DNA from: Caccoplasma intestinavium
GTDB taxonomy: Bacteria; Bacteroidota; Bacteroidia; Bacteroidales; UBA11471
DNA length: 64,000 nt
Direction: 5' to 3'
NCBI GenBank assembly: GCA_018715885.1
Contig: DVKT01000051.1
Span: 18,431 to 82,430, forward strand
The notes under the pieces were generated by a model. It did no database searches. It had not been told where the DNA came from and worked only from the letters and a program-made list of their open reading frames with translations. Numbering within the stretch: position 1 is the stretch's first letter; each line of letters begins with the position of its first letter. Both the position numbers and the translations under genes were made by a program. Positions 1 through 8,675 of this stretch are shown piece after piece.

Positions 1-500
1 GGAAGGCTTTGTAAAAGGCAATACGCCCAATAAAAATTTCTCAAAGCCTCGTCGATTTTACATTCCCGCTGAGCCCGCAACGCAAACGAAACCATATCAT
101 TGACTTTTGCTTTACGCGAAGCAAAAATGCGGTCAATATCGACTTTCTTCACAAATCGGAAAACGTGGGCATCGGGCTCGTTACTGATGACAAAACGTTC
201 GGTATTCTGTAATGTGGCATTGGAGTAAGTCTGCAAAACCGCCCGGAAAGAACTCTGCGTATCGACATTTCCACCGGCAATGACATTTTCATCGATTTTA
301 CTGTAACGGCTCTCGACAGTTACCGATATTTGCGTTATCAAGTCGTTCAACGCCTCATTATCGGCCTGAGTCAAAGTTACACCTTTGCCCTCTCCCCAAA
401 TATAATCCTTGTCCCTTTTTATTTCCGATATGCTTTGCGCCGAGGCGACTACCATGGTACAAGCTATGAAAAACAAACAAACTATTCTTTTTCCACACAT
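1..500 (-). CDS. Secreted protein, LPP20-like family, C-terminus cut by window edge
   Basis: The reading frame starts at an ATG (498-500) and stays open to the window edge, giving about 166 residues of an incomplete protein. Residues 1-21 form a signal peptide (MCGKRIVCLFFIACTMVVAS followed by AQ). The mature part begins SISEIKRDKDYIWGEGKG, then an alternating helix/strand region. The phrase IWGEGKG with TLTQADNEAL resembles Bacteroidales secreted proteins of the LPP20 type (they oligomerise in the envelope), but this rests on pattern memory only. The end, EALRNFYWAYCLLQS, looks like a helical repeat. Function is unknown. A TATATTTG element sits 44 bases upstream on the same strand. Confidence 0.6.
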   Translation of the reverse strand, partial: MCGKRIVCLFFIACTMVVASAQSISEIKRDKDYIWGEGKGVTLTQADNEALNDLITQISVTVESRYSKIDENVIAGGNVDTQSSFRAVLQTYSNATLQNTERFVISNEPDAHVFRFVKKVDIDRIFASRKAKVNDMVSFALRAQRECKIDEALRNFYWAYCLLQSL

Positions 501-543
501 AAATAAAGCAGCATGAACCTCAACTATATTATTATACTACCCG

Positions 544-551
544 CAAATATA
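544..551 (-). promoter_or_regulatory. -7 promoter element for the truncated secreted protein
   Basis: Minus strand reads TATATTTG, a full match to the Bacteroides -7 consensus TAnnTTTG, 44 bases before the ATG at 500. I see no clear -33 TTTG at the usual 19-21 base spacing. Confidence 0.5.
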
Positions 552-602
552 CAATTTTTATCGAAATTAAATTCTTTGTATGCTTATTTTTATTACCAAC
601 AA

Positions 603-630
603 GAAAAGCCCTGTCGAAACAGAGCTTTTC
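603..630 (-). terminator. Hairpin terminator after the nucleotidyltransferase
   Basis: GAAAAGC, a mismatch and CTGT (603-614) pair with ACAG and GCTTTTC (619-630) around a four-base loop. It lies 19 bases past the stop of the minus-strand nucleotidyltransferase gene. The stem itself ends in a T run. Confidence 0.6.
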
Positions 631-648
631 CTATGCTAAAATCCTATT

Positions 649-1548
649 TTAAAACAGTTTTTCGGGATATTCTCCGGCATCGATAAGCGCCCGTATCTGG
701 GCTACGACCGATGGTCGGTCCTCGGCATAAGTTACGCCGAACCACTTGGAAGTCGTATCAAGCACCTTCACTTTCGATATACCGCTTGTTATCAAATAAT
801 TCACCATCAACGGTATAAAATATTCCGCCTTGATATTTCCCGCATTCTCCCGCAGGAAACGGATAAAATAATTTTCGGAATGAATAAAATAGTCGGGCGT
901 AAATCCCCACATATTCATAGAGACAGGGGTATTCTCATCGACAGCGACCCAAGAGTCTCCGTCCTTATACATGACCTTACCGTCCCGTCGTTCGATTTGC
1001 GTACGCTCCACCACCGTCGTAAGGAAACCGTCGGCATCGGTTTCGCAGACCCCGCGAGATACCGATCCGCTCTCCGAGAGCGTATTGCCCACACGATACC
1101 CAACCATACAATAGTCATCGTGCTTACCCTCGATATTTTTCAGATAATCGGCAATAACGGCAAAACTGTCCCGACCGTAAAAATCATCGGCGTTTATCAC
1201 GGCAAAAGGCTCTTTTATCACATCCTTTCCCATCAGTACGGCATGGTTGGTTCCCCACGGTTTCACACGGCCTTCGGGCACGGAAAAACCGGTCGGAAGA
1301 TAATCGAGTTCCTGAAAAACAAGTTCTACGGGAATTACATGAGCATATTTTTTCAATATCTTTTCCCGAAAATCGTTCTCAAACAAATGGCGTATGACAA
1401 AAACAACTTTTCCAAATCCGCCTCGAATAGCATCATAAATAGAGTAATCCATGATTGTTTCTCCGTTCGGGCCCAAACCATCAAGCTGTTTGAGACCGCC
1501 GTAACGGCTACCCATTCCGGCAGCCAGAACAAAAAGCGTAGGTTTCAT
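649..1548 (-). CDS. Sugar-phosphate nucleotidyltransferase
   Basis: This 299-residue protein is a cytoplasmic NTP transferase of the GT-A-like nucleotidyltransferase fold. The N-terminal signature LAAGMGSRYGGLKQ (residues 8-21) is the NTP-binding loop with its conserved R and K. VINADDFYG (about 117-125) is the metal-binding aspartate region. Such enzymes join NTP to a sugar-1-phosphate, but the specificity (glucose, mannose or other) cannot be read here. It lacks the long C-terminal beta-helix of GlgC or GlmU. It is monocistronic, diverges from the ECF sigma gene, ends at a hairpin, and has a TACCTTTG -7 element 36 bases upstream. Confidence 0.85.
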   Translation of the reverse strand: MKPTLFVLAAGMGSRYGGLKQLDGLGPNGETIMDYSIYDAIRGGFGKVVFVIRHLFENDFREKILKKYAHVIPVELVFQELDYLPTGFSVPEGRVKPWGTNHAVLMGKDVIKEPFAVINADDFYGRDSFAVIADYLKNIEGKHDDYCMVGYRVGNTLSESGSVSRGVCETDADGFLTTVVERTQIERRDGKVMYKDGDSWVAVDENTPVSMNMWGFTPDYFIHSENYFIRFLRENAGNIKAEYFIPLMVNYLITSGISKVKVLDTTSKWFGVTYAEDRPSVVAQIRALIDAGEYPEKLF

Positions 1549-1584
1549 ATCGATATATTTTATTTCGGTTTATTTTGACACAAA

Positions 1585-1592
1585 CAAAGGTA
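1585..1592 (-). promoter_or_regulatory. -7 promoter element for the nucleotidyltransferase
   Basis: Minus strand TACCTTTG matches TAnnTTTG and lies 36 bases before the ATG at 1548. No convincing -33 element is visible. Confidence 0.45.
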
Positions 1593-1753
1593 GGTATTAT
1601 TCTCCAATAACCTCTATTTGATCTTCTCTTTTTCAAGAAAACTCTTATAATTCCTCGGGAATGGCCGCCTCATGCCCGACAGGACATCGGCTCCCGGGAA
1701 ACCGGCAAATTCTCAATGAAAAAAATATCCGAAAACAAAAAAATACTCAAATG

Positions 1754-1785
1754 TTTGTTTTTTCGAGAACGATTTTCTATGTTTG
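1754..1785 (+). promoter_or_regulatory. Bacteroides-type promoter of the ECF sigma gene
   Basis: TTTG at 1754-1757, a 20-base spacer and TATGTTTG at 1778-1785 together give a full match to TTTG-N19-21-TAnnTTTG. The predicted leader before the ATG at 1871 is about 80 bases. The rest of the 322-base gap between 1548 and 1871 holds the divergent nucleotidyltransferase promoter and AT-rich sequence with no other recognised feature. Confidence 0.7.
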
Positions 1786-1870
1786 CAATCCTGAAACAAA
1801 AAACATGTCTCACTAAAACAATAATGCCTATCGAAAAACAACTACTCTGAAACCAATCTTTAACACCGAA

Positions 1871-2464
1871 ATGAAACATTTATCAAAACTGTCCGACGAA
1901 GAGTTGGTGGTATTGTATTCAGAGGGGAACAACAAGGCATTCGATATTTTGCTTACACGGTACAAAAACCGTATCTATTCCTATATTTTTTATACCGTTA
2001 AGGATAACGATCTCACCGAAGACATATTCCAAGAAACGTTTGTAAAAGTCATCACGACCATAAAACAGGGCCGTTATATCGAAGCGGGCAAATTTTCGTC
2101 TTGGGTAACCCGCATTGCGCATAACCTCATCATCGATCACTACCGGCAGGAACGGAACGAGAACCTCGTATCGAACGACGACAGCGAAGAAAAAGACATT
2201 TTCAATCGCAAAGAGTTGAGCGAGGGAACTATCGAAGATTCTCTCATCACACGCCAGATACATGCCGACATACGCCGCCTCGTCGCCGCGCTGCCCGACA
2301 ATCAACGCGAAGTACTCATTATGCGCTATTACAAAAACATGAGTTTCAAAGAAATTGCCGACGCTACGCAGGTAAGCATCAACACGGCATTGGGTCGTAT
2401 GCGCTACGCCCTGCTCAACATCAGAAAAATGGCCGACGATCACCAAATACAACTTTCTTTCTAA
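1871..2464 (+). CDS. ECF-type RNA polymerase sigma factor
   Basis: This 197-residue protein has the two-domain layout of group 4 sigma factors. Sigma region 2 spans about residues 25-95, with the core-binding and -10 recognition helices around TEDIFQETFVKVI and SSWVTRIAHNLIIDHYRQ. Region 4 spans about 135-190, with LPDNQREVLIMRYYKNMSF followed by a helix-turn-helix. A short acidic linker (SNDDSEEKDIF) joins them. No anti-sigma gene or FecR-like gene adjoins it, so it is probably not a SusCD-linked system. Instead a small basic ORF follows 30 bases downstream. The promoter is strong and vegetative in type. The target regulon cannot be inferred. Confidence 0.9.
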   Translation: MKHLSKLSDEELVVLYSEGNNKAFDILLTRYKNRIYSYIFYTVKDNDLTEDIFQETFVKVITTIKQGRYIEAGKFSSWVTRIAHNLIIDHYRQERNENLVSNDDSEEKDIFNRKELSEGTIEDSLITRQIHADIRRLVAALPDNQREVLIMRYYKNMSFKEIADATQVSINTALGRMRYALLNIRKMADDHQIQLSF

Positions 2465-2494
2465 AAAAGCAGACAGCATACATACTAAATACTC

Positions 2495-2692
2495 ATGGGC
2501 TTACGTTTTAAAAATAAATTCCCAAACGTACAGCCTATGAAAAAAACAACTACTCCTTCTGTCCGTTCCGAAAAAAAAACGATACCGTCGGGTCCGAGCA
2601 ACAGTACGTTGATGCTGTTACGATCGGTGGCACGCACCTACTCGGCCAAACCCGTCATACCTTACTCGGCGGCTCATTACGCATTGAATTAA
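2495..2692 (+). CDS. Small conserved basic protein downstream of ECF sigma
   Basis: This 65-residue ORF starts at ATG 2495; an internal ATG at 2537 would give 51 residues beginning MKKTTTPSV and may be the true start. The C-terminal half contains PSNSTLMLLRSVARTYSAKP. This resembles small Bacteroidales proteins with a STL..(I/L)R.(F/V)AR.Y motif that I recall near sigma or regulator genes. It has no signal peptide or membrane segment. It follows the sigma gene by 30 bases and is probably co-transcribed. Function is unknown; a role tied to the sigma factor is inference from position. Confidence 0.55.
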   Translation: MGLRFKNKFPNVQPMKKTTTPSVRSEKKTIPSGPSNSTLMLLRSVARTYSAKPVIPYSAAHYALN

Positions 2693-2731
2693 ATTTTTAC
2701 GGAAACTTTTCGTCAATTCGATCGTATCGTT

Positions 2732-2739
2732 TATCTTTG
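2732..2739 (+). promoter_or_regulatory. -7 promoter element of rpe
   Basis: TATCTTTG matches TAnnTTTG and lies 26 bases before the rpe ATG. The -33 region has only a weak T-rich match. Confidence 0.5.
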
Positions 2740-2765
2740 TTCTACATAACAAAGACGTATCTGTC

Positions 2766-3416
2766 ATGAGCCCGCTTATCGCCCCCTCCTTATTGTCGGC
2801 AAACTTCGCCGACTTGCAATCGGATATCGAAATGATAAATCGCAGCAAGGCCGATTGGTTGCACCTCGATATAATGGACGGGGTGTTCGTTCCGAACATC
2901 TCTTTCGGGTTCCCGGTCATCGAAGCGATCGCCCCCCTCTGTAAAAAACCGCTCGACGTACATCTTATGATTACCCAGCCCGAGAAGTTTATTTCCCGTT
3001 TGCAATCTCTCGGTACATACATGATGAACGTACACTACGAGGCATGTCTGCACCTGCACCGCACAGTGCAAGAAATCAAAAAAGCAGGTATGAAAGCCGG
3101 AATCACCCTCAATCCGCATACACCCGTTGCCATGCTCGAAGATATTATCACCGACGCCGACATGATACTTATCATGTCGGTAAATCCGGGATTCGGCGGA
3201 CAGAAATTTATACCCCAATCCATCGAAAAGATTGCCCGGCTCAAAGAGATGATTCTCCGCAAAAATGCCCATACCCTTATCGAAGTAGACGGGGGTATCA
3301 ACATCGAAACTGCCCGCCTCACGATAGATGCAGGTGCCGATATTCTGGTATGCGGACACAGCGTATTCTCTTCGGGAAACCCCGAAGCCACCATCGCACA
3401 AATGAAAGCGATGTAA
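2766..3416 (+). CDS. rpe: Ribulose-phosphate 3-epimerase
   Basis: This 216-residue TIM-barrel enzyme interconverts ribulose-5-phosphate and xylulose-5-phosphate in the pentose phosphate pathway. Diagnostic segments are APSLLSANFADL (residues 5-16), the metal ligands in HLDIMDGVFVPNI (about 34-46), DVHLMI (about 65-70), MSVNPGFGGQKF (about 137-148) and EVDGGI (about 175-180). The length is normal for the family. A TATCTTTG promoter element precedes it. comEC follows after 110 bases on the same strand and may be partly co-transcribed. Confidence 0.97.
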   Translation: MSPLIAPSLLSANFADLQSDIEMINRSKADWLHLDIMDGVFVPNISFGFPVIEAIAPLCKKPLDVHLMITQPEKFISRLQSLGTYMMNVHYEACLHLHRTVQEIKKAGMKAGITLNPHTPVAMLEDIITDADMILIMSVNPGFGGQKFIPQSIEKIARLKEMILRKNAHTLIEVDGGINIETARLTIDAGADILVCGHSVFSSGNPEATIAQMKAM

Positions 3417-3526
3417 AAACATCGCCGTAATTTGCCAGAAAAACATACCACCGAACCCACAAAATACGGCGACAAAATAAGACCTATACCCATTGTCGCT
3501 CTTCACACCGTCGCCGTTCGCACTTT

Positions 3527-5647
3527 ATGAGACGAGGACTATTCGATGATGCACCATTTATACGTCTTGCCATACCTTTTGCCGCCGGTATTGCTTTGCA
3601 AGAAATCATACCCGATATTTTTCTATGGGTATCTTTCATCATCGGAATCGTCTTTCTGATTCTACACACCTACTCCCTGCAACATATCGAGTTACGATTC
3701 CGCAACCGCTTTTTCTTTTCCATCGCCGCCTGCGCCCTGCTCATAACAGCCGGCGGAGCGACCATGCGGATATGCGACCGGGAAAAAATTCCCGAAGAAA
3801 ATCCCAACTCATTTCGCTATGCAATAGCCCGTATAGATGTCGCCGACTCCGATACCAGCCGAAATATAGGCTGCCAAGCAACAATCATCGCCCTTGTCCA
3901 AGACAGCACGAAAAACATTCCGGCCGAAATTCCGACGATATTACGCATCGAAAACACGCCTCATACAAAAAAGCCGGAAACCGGAGACCTGATTCTGTTT
4001 ACCCCCCGCCTCGCTCCTATCGCCAACAAACAAAACCCAGAAGCATTCGACTACGCCACCCTGATGCGACACCGGGGATATATCTACACACAATATCTAC
4101 CTATCAATAAATGGACTACAATAGGCCATACTGACCGACCGTCTTTAAAGGCTTATGCTGAATCGCTACGAGATCACTGCCTGAAAATCATAGATAACGG
4201 CCGTTTCACTCCTCACGCCCGAAGCATACTGAAAGCTCTTTTACTGGGATATACCGAAGATCTCGACCAAGAACAAAGAGATTCCTTTTCTACGGCCGGA
4301 CTATCACACGTCCTTGCCGTCAGCGGATTGCATTTGGGAATCATCTGGGCAGTGATAGCGGCCCTGCTCGCTCCACTGACATGGCTGCACCTTCATCGGG
4401 TACGGGCCGCCATTATACTCGTCCTGCTTTGGGGGTACGCATTCTTAACCGGATTGTCTCCCTCGGTAATACGGGCCTGCATCATGGTATCGGTCGTCCT
4501 TACAGGTATCCTCATCGGTCGCAGGGCCCGTCCTATGAACAGTCTTTTTATCGCGGCTTTCGGTATGTTGCTTTACAACCCGCACTATCTTTTCCAAGTG
4601 AGTTTCCAACTCAGCTTTTTATCGGTTTTTACCATACTGCTTTTTTACAAACCTATCTACAACTTACTCCCTCATAGTAACTACATCGCCGAGAAAGCCG
4701 CATCATTATTGTCAGTTTCGGCAGCCGCCCAAATAGGGACACTGCCTCTGGTCATCTATTACTTTCATGAATTGCCCTTGCTGGGATTACTGACAAACCT
4801 AATCATCGTTCCGCTGTTGCCTATACTGCTCGGCGGAGGATTTCTATGGCTTCTCCTATCGGGTATCGGCATAAACATACCCGTACTTACGCATATCATA
4901 AACGGTATGGCCGATGGTCTCGACCAATTTTCCCGGCTCATAGAACGATATGACTGGTCCTCGATACAAAATATCTGGGTCGAACCCGAGTCTCTCATTC
5001 TGTGGTTTATCCTTATTTTCGGAGGTGCTGCCGTCTTTCTATCCCATCAGGTAAAAGGGCTCATCGGCTTATTGTCGTTTGTCCTTTTCTTTCTCATTAT
5101 CGAGACCTTCGATAACCATCCTCCCTTACACAATGCCTTAGTGATTTATCAGGAAAGCGGAGGAACGACGACGCTCAATTTTATAGATAACGGAATGAAC
5201 ACGCTATTCCCTCTCGACACATTTCCGCAACGTTCGACCGAACGGGAAGCCCAGCGTTTCTGGATAAAAAACGGTATCGATAACATTTCTTTCATTTCCG
5301 ACTCGACAACCTACGGAAACCTTAGGATAGAACTACCCTACATCGCGTTCCAAAAAGAACGCATTATCGTTCTCGGCGATGACCGCTGGCAAGAGGTAAC
5401 TTCGCATGAACGCATGAGCATCGACTATGCTATCGTCGTACCGGGATTCAAAGGAAAGATCGACGATATACGGCAAATATTCGATATACGGGAAATCGTT
5501 CTCGCACACAATCTGCCCTATTTCCAGCAAAAGTCATTGCAAGAAGAGTGCCGACGGCTACGCATATCCTGCCACCGCATACGCACCGACGGTGCTTTTA
5601 TCGCAAACACGACACCCGTTAAAACTCAAATGAAAGACGCAAATTGA
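3527..5647 (+). CDS. comEC: ComEC/Rec2-family DNA-uptake channel protein
   Basis: This 706-residue integral membrane protein is the predicted inner-membrane channel for single-stranded DNA in natural competence. Two membrane helices lie near the N-terminus, followed by the soluble DUF4131-like domain (about 60-190). The Competence domain (about 235-500) contains VLAVSGLHLGIIWAV and the multi-helix core. The C-terminal portion (about 535-706) sits where many ComEC proteins carry a metallo-beta-lactamase-like domain. I find no HxHxDH motif there, so that domain looks degenerate. The last 29 bases overlap the 3' end of the convergent TonB receptor gene. Confidence 0.9.
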   Translation: MRRGLFDDAPFIRLAIPFAAGIALQEIIPDIFLWVSFIIGIVFLILHTYSLQHIELRFRNRFFFSIAACALLITAGGATMRICDREKIPEENPNSFRYAIARIDVADSDTSRNIGCQATIIALVQDSTKNIPAEIPTILRIENTPHTKKPETGDLILFTPRLAPIANKQNPEAFDYATLMRHRGYIYTQYLPINKWTTIGHTDRPSLKAYAESLRDHCLKIIDNGRFTPHARSILKALLLGYTEDLDQEQRDSFSTAGLSHVLAVSGLHLGIIWAVIAALLAPLTWLHLHRVRAAIILVLLWGYAFLTGLSPSVIRACIMVSVVLTGILIGRRARPMNSLFIAAFGMLLYNPHYLFQVSFQLSFLSVFTILLFYKPIYNLLPHSNYIAEKAASLLSVSAAAQIGTLPLVIYYFHELPLLGLLTNLIIVPLLPILLGGGFLWLLLSGIGINIPVLTHIINGMADGLDQFSRLIERYDWSSIQNIWVEPESLILWFILIFGGAAVFLSHQVKGLIGLLSFVLFFLIIETFDNHPPLHNALVIYQESGGTTTLNFIDNGMNTLFPLDTFPQRSTEREAQRFWIKNGIDNISFISDSTTYGNLRIELPYIAFQKERIIVLGDDRWQEVTSHERMSIDYAIVVPGFKGKIDDIRQIFDIREIVLAHNLPYFQQKSLQEECRRLRISCHRIRTDGAFIANTTPVKTQMKDAN

Positions 5648-8033
5648 ATTGCCGGCCGGTAAGATAATTGGGAACGGCATTCTGATTGTTGTATATGTCG
5701 GTTACCCAATAATAGGAATTGACATTGGCAAAATCGAGCAGGTTAAATACGTCAAGTCCTATCCAAATGCTTTTGAAACTGCGGAAGAAAGGTTTCTGCA
5801 TAATACGATCCTCTCCGCCGGCCAAACGTCGGGAAAGTCCTATGTCTACACGCCGATAAGGCGGCGTACGGAAATAGCCCTCGGCTCGTCCTTTACGTGG
5901 AGCGGCCATAGGAAGGCCGTCGGACCAAATAGCTTTGAGCGAAAAACGGTATTTCGGGAAACGGGGCACATAATCTTGGAAAAAGAGGCCCACGCTGTAA
6001 CGCTGTTCGGTAGGTAACGGAACATACCCCGAAGCGGCCTTTTCTTTTGCAGTCATCAACGAGAGCGTCAGCCAAGAATCGACCCCGGGAACAAACTCCC
6101 CGAAAAGTTTCAGATCGAGACCGGCAATATACCCTTCGGAATTGTTTTCTCCGCTGTACCACACTCTCACGTTATCGACCTCATAGGAGATGAGTCGATC
6201 GAGTTTTTTATAATAAACCTCTCCGGTCAGCTTGAAAGGGCGATCCATCGCCCGGAACGTAAAATCACTTCCCAATATCACATGCACCGACCGCTGCGAC
6301 TTGATGCGGTCGTTCAGACGCACCGTCCAGTTTCCCCGGCTGTCTTGAAGCGTATCACGGAACTCTTTGTAAAACGGAGCCTGATAATAAAGTCCCGTGG
6401 CAAAACGGAATGTCAGCCGGGGATTGAACGCAGGATTGAATCCGACCGAAATACGCGGAGAAACGATGCATTCCCTATTATAGTCCCAATACGACAAACG
6501 TACCCCTCCGGTAAAATTATAAATACCAGACTTATGTTCGAGCGTATACGTTTCCTGTATATAGGTCGATATGCGATTGCTCTCGGTATCCTGCATCGAA
6601 CGAAGACTCGAAATGAGCGATATGCCCTCGCCGGTATGCGGTAACGTGTAACCCGACGAATCCCGGGCTTCCCACTCCCGCATACGATCATGAATGCGCT
6701 CCCGCTGATAATTGACTCCATAACGCAACGTATGGCGACCCAATCGGGTCTCGCCTTTCAAAGCCAAAGCATATACATTGGCATTCAGCCTATTGCGGGC
6801 ATGTTCATGGTAAGAACCGTACCCCAACGTACCGGAGCTTTCCTGCGTATCGACCCCATTGGCCAAATCGAGTTCGTCGAGCCAATACTCGCCCGTAATA
6901 TCATAAGTAACCTGCTCCCGGGTCGTAAATGCCGATGCCAACAACGACAAATTGGTGAACGCCGACGGTCGGTAATTGACGGTGAACGCTCCGAAATAGG
7001 TTTGAAAAATATCCTGCTCTTTCCCATCGAAATAGACGGTGAACTGGGCGGCCGAAGAAATACTACCGTAACGGGTCGTTCGCGATTGCGGAATAAATTT
7101 GTAGTTGTTGCTCGATATATTTCCCAAGAAAGCAATATCCCAACGGGAATTTATCTTATAGGTAAGATAGGTCTGATAATCGAAAAAAAGCGGTTTATAC
7201 TCACCTTCGGTATCGAGGGTACTGAGCAGGGTCGAATTGGTTTTAAACCGAAATCCATGCAACTGGGAGAAACGCTTGGTACTGTGCCCTACCGAAGCAC
7301 TCGCACCCAAGAAACTGCCCGATACCGCCCCTTCAAACGCCTCTGGCTTTTTATAGGTGATGTCGAGTACCGAAGACATCTTATCACCGTATTCCACCGG
7401 ATAACCTCCAGAAGAAAATCCGACCGAGCCGACCATATCGGGATTGATAAAACTCAATCCTTCCTGCTGTCCGGTGCGTATCAACTGCGGGCGGTATATC
7501 TCTATCCCGTTGACATAGACAATATTCTCGTCGAAATTTCCACCTCGTACCGAATACTGCGAACTCAATTCGTTATTGGAGTGTACGCCGGGCATAGTCG
7601 CCAGCAAAGCCTCGATAGATCCCCCCGAAGCATCGGGCATCAATTTCCAATCTTTCGGATCGATTTTTTGCAATGTCGACATTTGACGACGATACTCCCG
7701 TATCTGTACCTCGCTCAATGTACGGTCTTTGTTATACATACGCACCGTGAGCGAAACTTTTTCGGCCGGATCTACCAATTTCCGGGTTTCACGACGATAC
7801 CCGAGATAGGAAAACACCACCTCTACCGTATCGGACGAGGCGATTTTCAATTTAAATTCACCCTTCTCATTGGTAAACGTTCCCGTCGAAGCAGCCGGAA
7901 CGGCCACGGTAACAAGATCCATCGGCCCCCCCTCCGAGTCAATAACTTTTCCCGTTATTTCGACACGACGTTGCGCTTGTACCGTAAAGCACAAGAAAAG
8001 AAAGATATACAACCACAGTCGTCGTAAAATCAT
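5619..8033 (-). CDS. TonB-dependent outer-membrane receptor
   Basis: The start is set at ATG 8031-8033, where a signal peptide begins (MILRRLWLYIFLFLCFTVQA, then Q), giving 804 residues. A longer frame upstream lacks a signal peptide and is unlikely. A carboxypeptidase-regulatory-like beta-sandwich (about 25-95, VEITGKVIDSEGGPMDLVTV) precedes the plug (about 130-230, GSIEALLATMPGVHSNNELSSQ and YSVRGGNFDENIVYVNGIEI). A 22-strand-type barrel follows and ends in the aromatic RLSFEF. The architecture suits uptake of a large or scarce ligand. No SusD gene adjoins it, so it is not a classic PUL pair. Substrate unknown. Confidence 0.93.
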   Translation of the reverse strand: MILRRLWLYIFLFLCFTVQAQRRVEITGKVIDSEGGPMDLVTVAVPAASTGTFTNEKGEFKLKIASSDTVEVVFSYLGYRRETRKLVDPAEKVSLTVRMYNKDRTLSEVQIREYRRQMSTLQKIDPKDWKLMPDASGGSIEALLATMPGVHSNNELSSQYSVRGGNFDENIVYVNGIEIYRPQLIRTGQQEGLSFINPDMVGSVGFSSGGYPVEYGDKMSSVLDITYKKPEAFEGAVSGSFLGASASVGHSTKRFSQLHGFRFKTNSTLLSTLDTEGEYKPLFFDYQTYLTYKINSRWDIAFLGNISSNNYKFIPQSRTTRYGSISSAAQFTVYFDGKEQDIFQTYFGAFTVNYRPSAFTNLSLLASAFTTREQVTYDITGEYWLDELDLANGVDTQESSGTLGYGSYHEHARNRLNANVYALALKGETRLGRHTLRYGVNYQRERIHDRMREWEARDSSGYTLPHTGEGISLISSLRSMQDTESNRISTYIQETYTLEHKSGIYNFTGGVRLSYWDYNRECIVSPRISVGFNPAFNPRLTFRFATGLYYQAPFYKEFRDTLQDSRGNWTVRLNDRIKSQRSVHVILGSDFTFRAMDRPFKLTGEVYYKKLDRLISYEVDNVRVWYSGENNSEGYIAGLDLKLFGEFVPGVDSWLTLSLMTAKEKAASGYVPLPTEQRYSVGLFFQDYVPRFPKYRFSLKAIWSDGLPMAAPRKGRAEGYFRTPPYRRVDIGLSRRLAGGEDRIMQKPFFRSFKSIWIGLDVFNLLDFANVNSYYWVTDIYNNQNAVPNYLTGRQFNLRLSFEF

Positions 8034-8153
8034 ACCGTCGTTTCGGTTCGAGAATGAATACTCTAAATAATATACTATGTATATAAACGACATTTCTGCC
8101 GTTTCAGTATATTCGGAAAGTTTAAAATTTTACAAGGTTTCCGTTCCAAGACG

Positions 8154-8161
8154 CCCCCCCC
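8154..8161. repeat. Eight-C homopolymer tract
   Basis: A run of eight C lies between the exonuclease stop (8172) and the TonB receptor start (8033). The rest of this 138-base gap shows no clear promoter or terminator. Confidence 0.5.
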
Positions 8162-8171
8162 GGGAAGTTTT

Positions 8172-8675
8172 TCATATTTCATCGATTATCTGCAAAGCTA
8201 TGGCAGCACATGCCTCGGCATCGGCCAGTGCATGATGATGGCCGGTCAAGTCGTACCCGCAACGAGCGGCAACAGTATGCAACTGATGATTGGGAAGCTC
8301 CTTGCCGAATTTACGACGCGAAGCCCGGCATGTACAAAAAAACAGATAGCCGGGATATGGCAACCGATAATGCCGGTGTACCTCTTTCAGACACCCTTCG
8401 TCGAACGGGCTGTTGTGTGCCACCAACGGCAATCCCTCGATAAGCGGAGCTATTTCGCTCCAAACGTGAGGAAAATCATCGGCTTCATCGGTATCTACCG
8501 CCGTAAGCCCATGTATTTCGGTAGCCCACAGGGAATAATAATTCGGATACGGACGTATAAGCCGGTATATTTTATCGACTACCGTCCCGTCCCGGACAAT
8601 GACCACTCCTACGCTGCACACGCTGGTACGACGGCTGTTTGCCGTTTCAAAATCGATCGCTGCAAAATTTTTCAT
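8172..8675 (-). CDS. DEDDh-family 3'-5' exonuclease, Pol III epsilon-like
   Basis: The start is ATG 8673-8675 (MKNFAAIDFETANSRR), giving 167 residues; the upstream extension in this frame is shadow of the GH28 gene. All DEDDh catalytic motifs are present. ExoI is AIDFET (residues 5-10, D and E). ExoII is VAHNSPFDEG (about 90-99, D). ExoIII is HHALADAEAC (about 147-156, H and D). Such stand-alone exonucleases act in DNA or RNA trimming and repair. Its ATG overlaps the TGA of the GH28 gene as ATGA, so the two are translationally coupled despite unrelated functions. Confidence 0.9.
   Translation of the reverse strand: MKNFAAIDFETANSRRTSVCSVGVVIVRDGTVVDKIYRLIRPYPNYYSLWATEIHGLTAVDTDEADDFPHVWSEIAPLIEGLPLVAHNSPFDEGCLKEVHRHYRLPYPGYLFFCTCRASRRKFGKELPNHQLHTVAARCGYDLTGHHHALADAEACAAIALQIIDEI

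Noticed and set aside
6690..8027. 445-residue open frame on the plus strand opposite the TonB receptor
   Set aside because: Arg/Ile/Thr-rich translation without any domain; complement of a high-confidence receptor.
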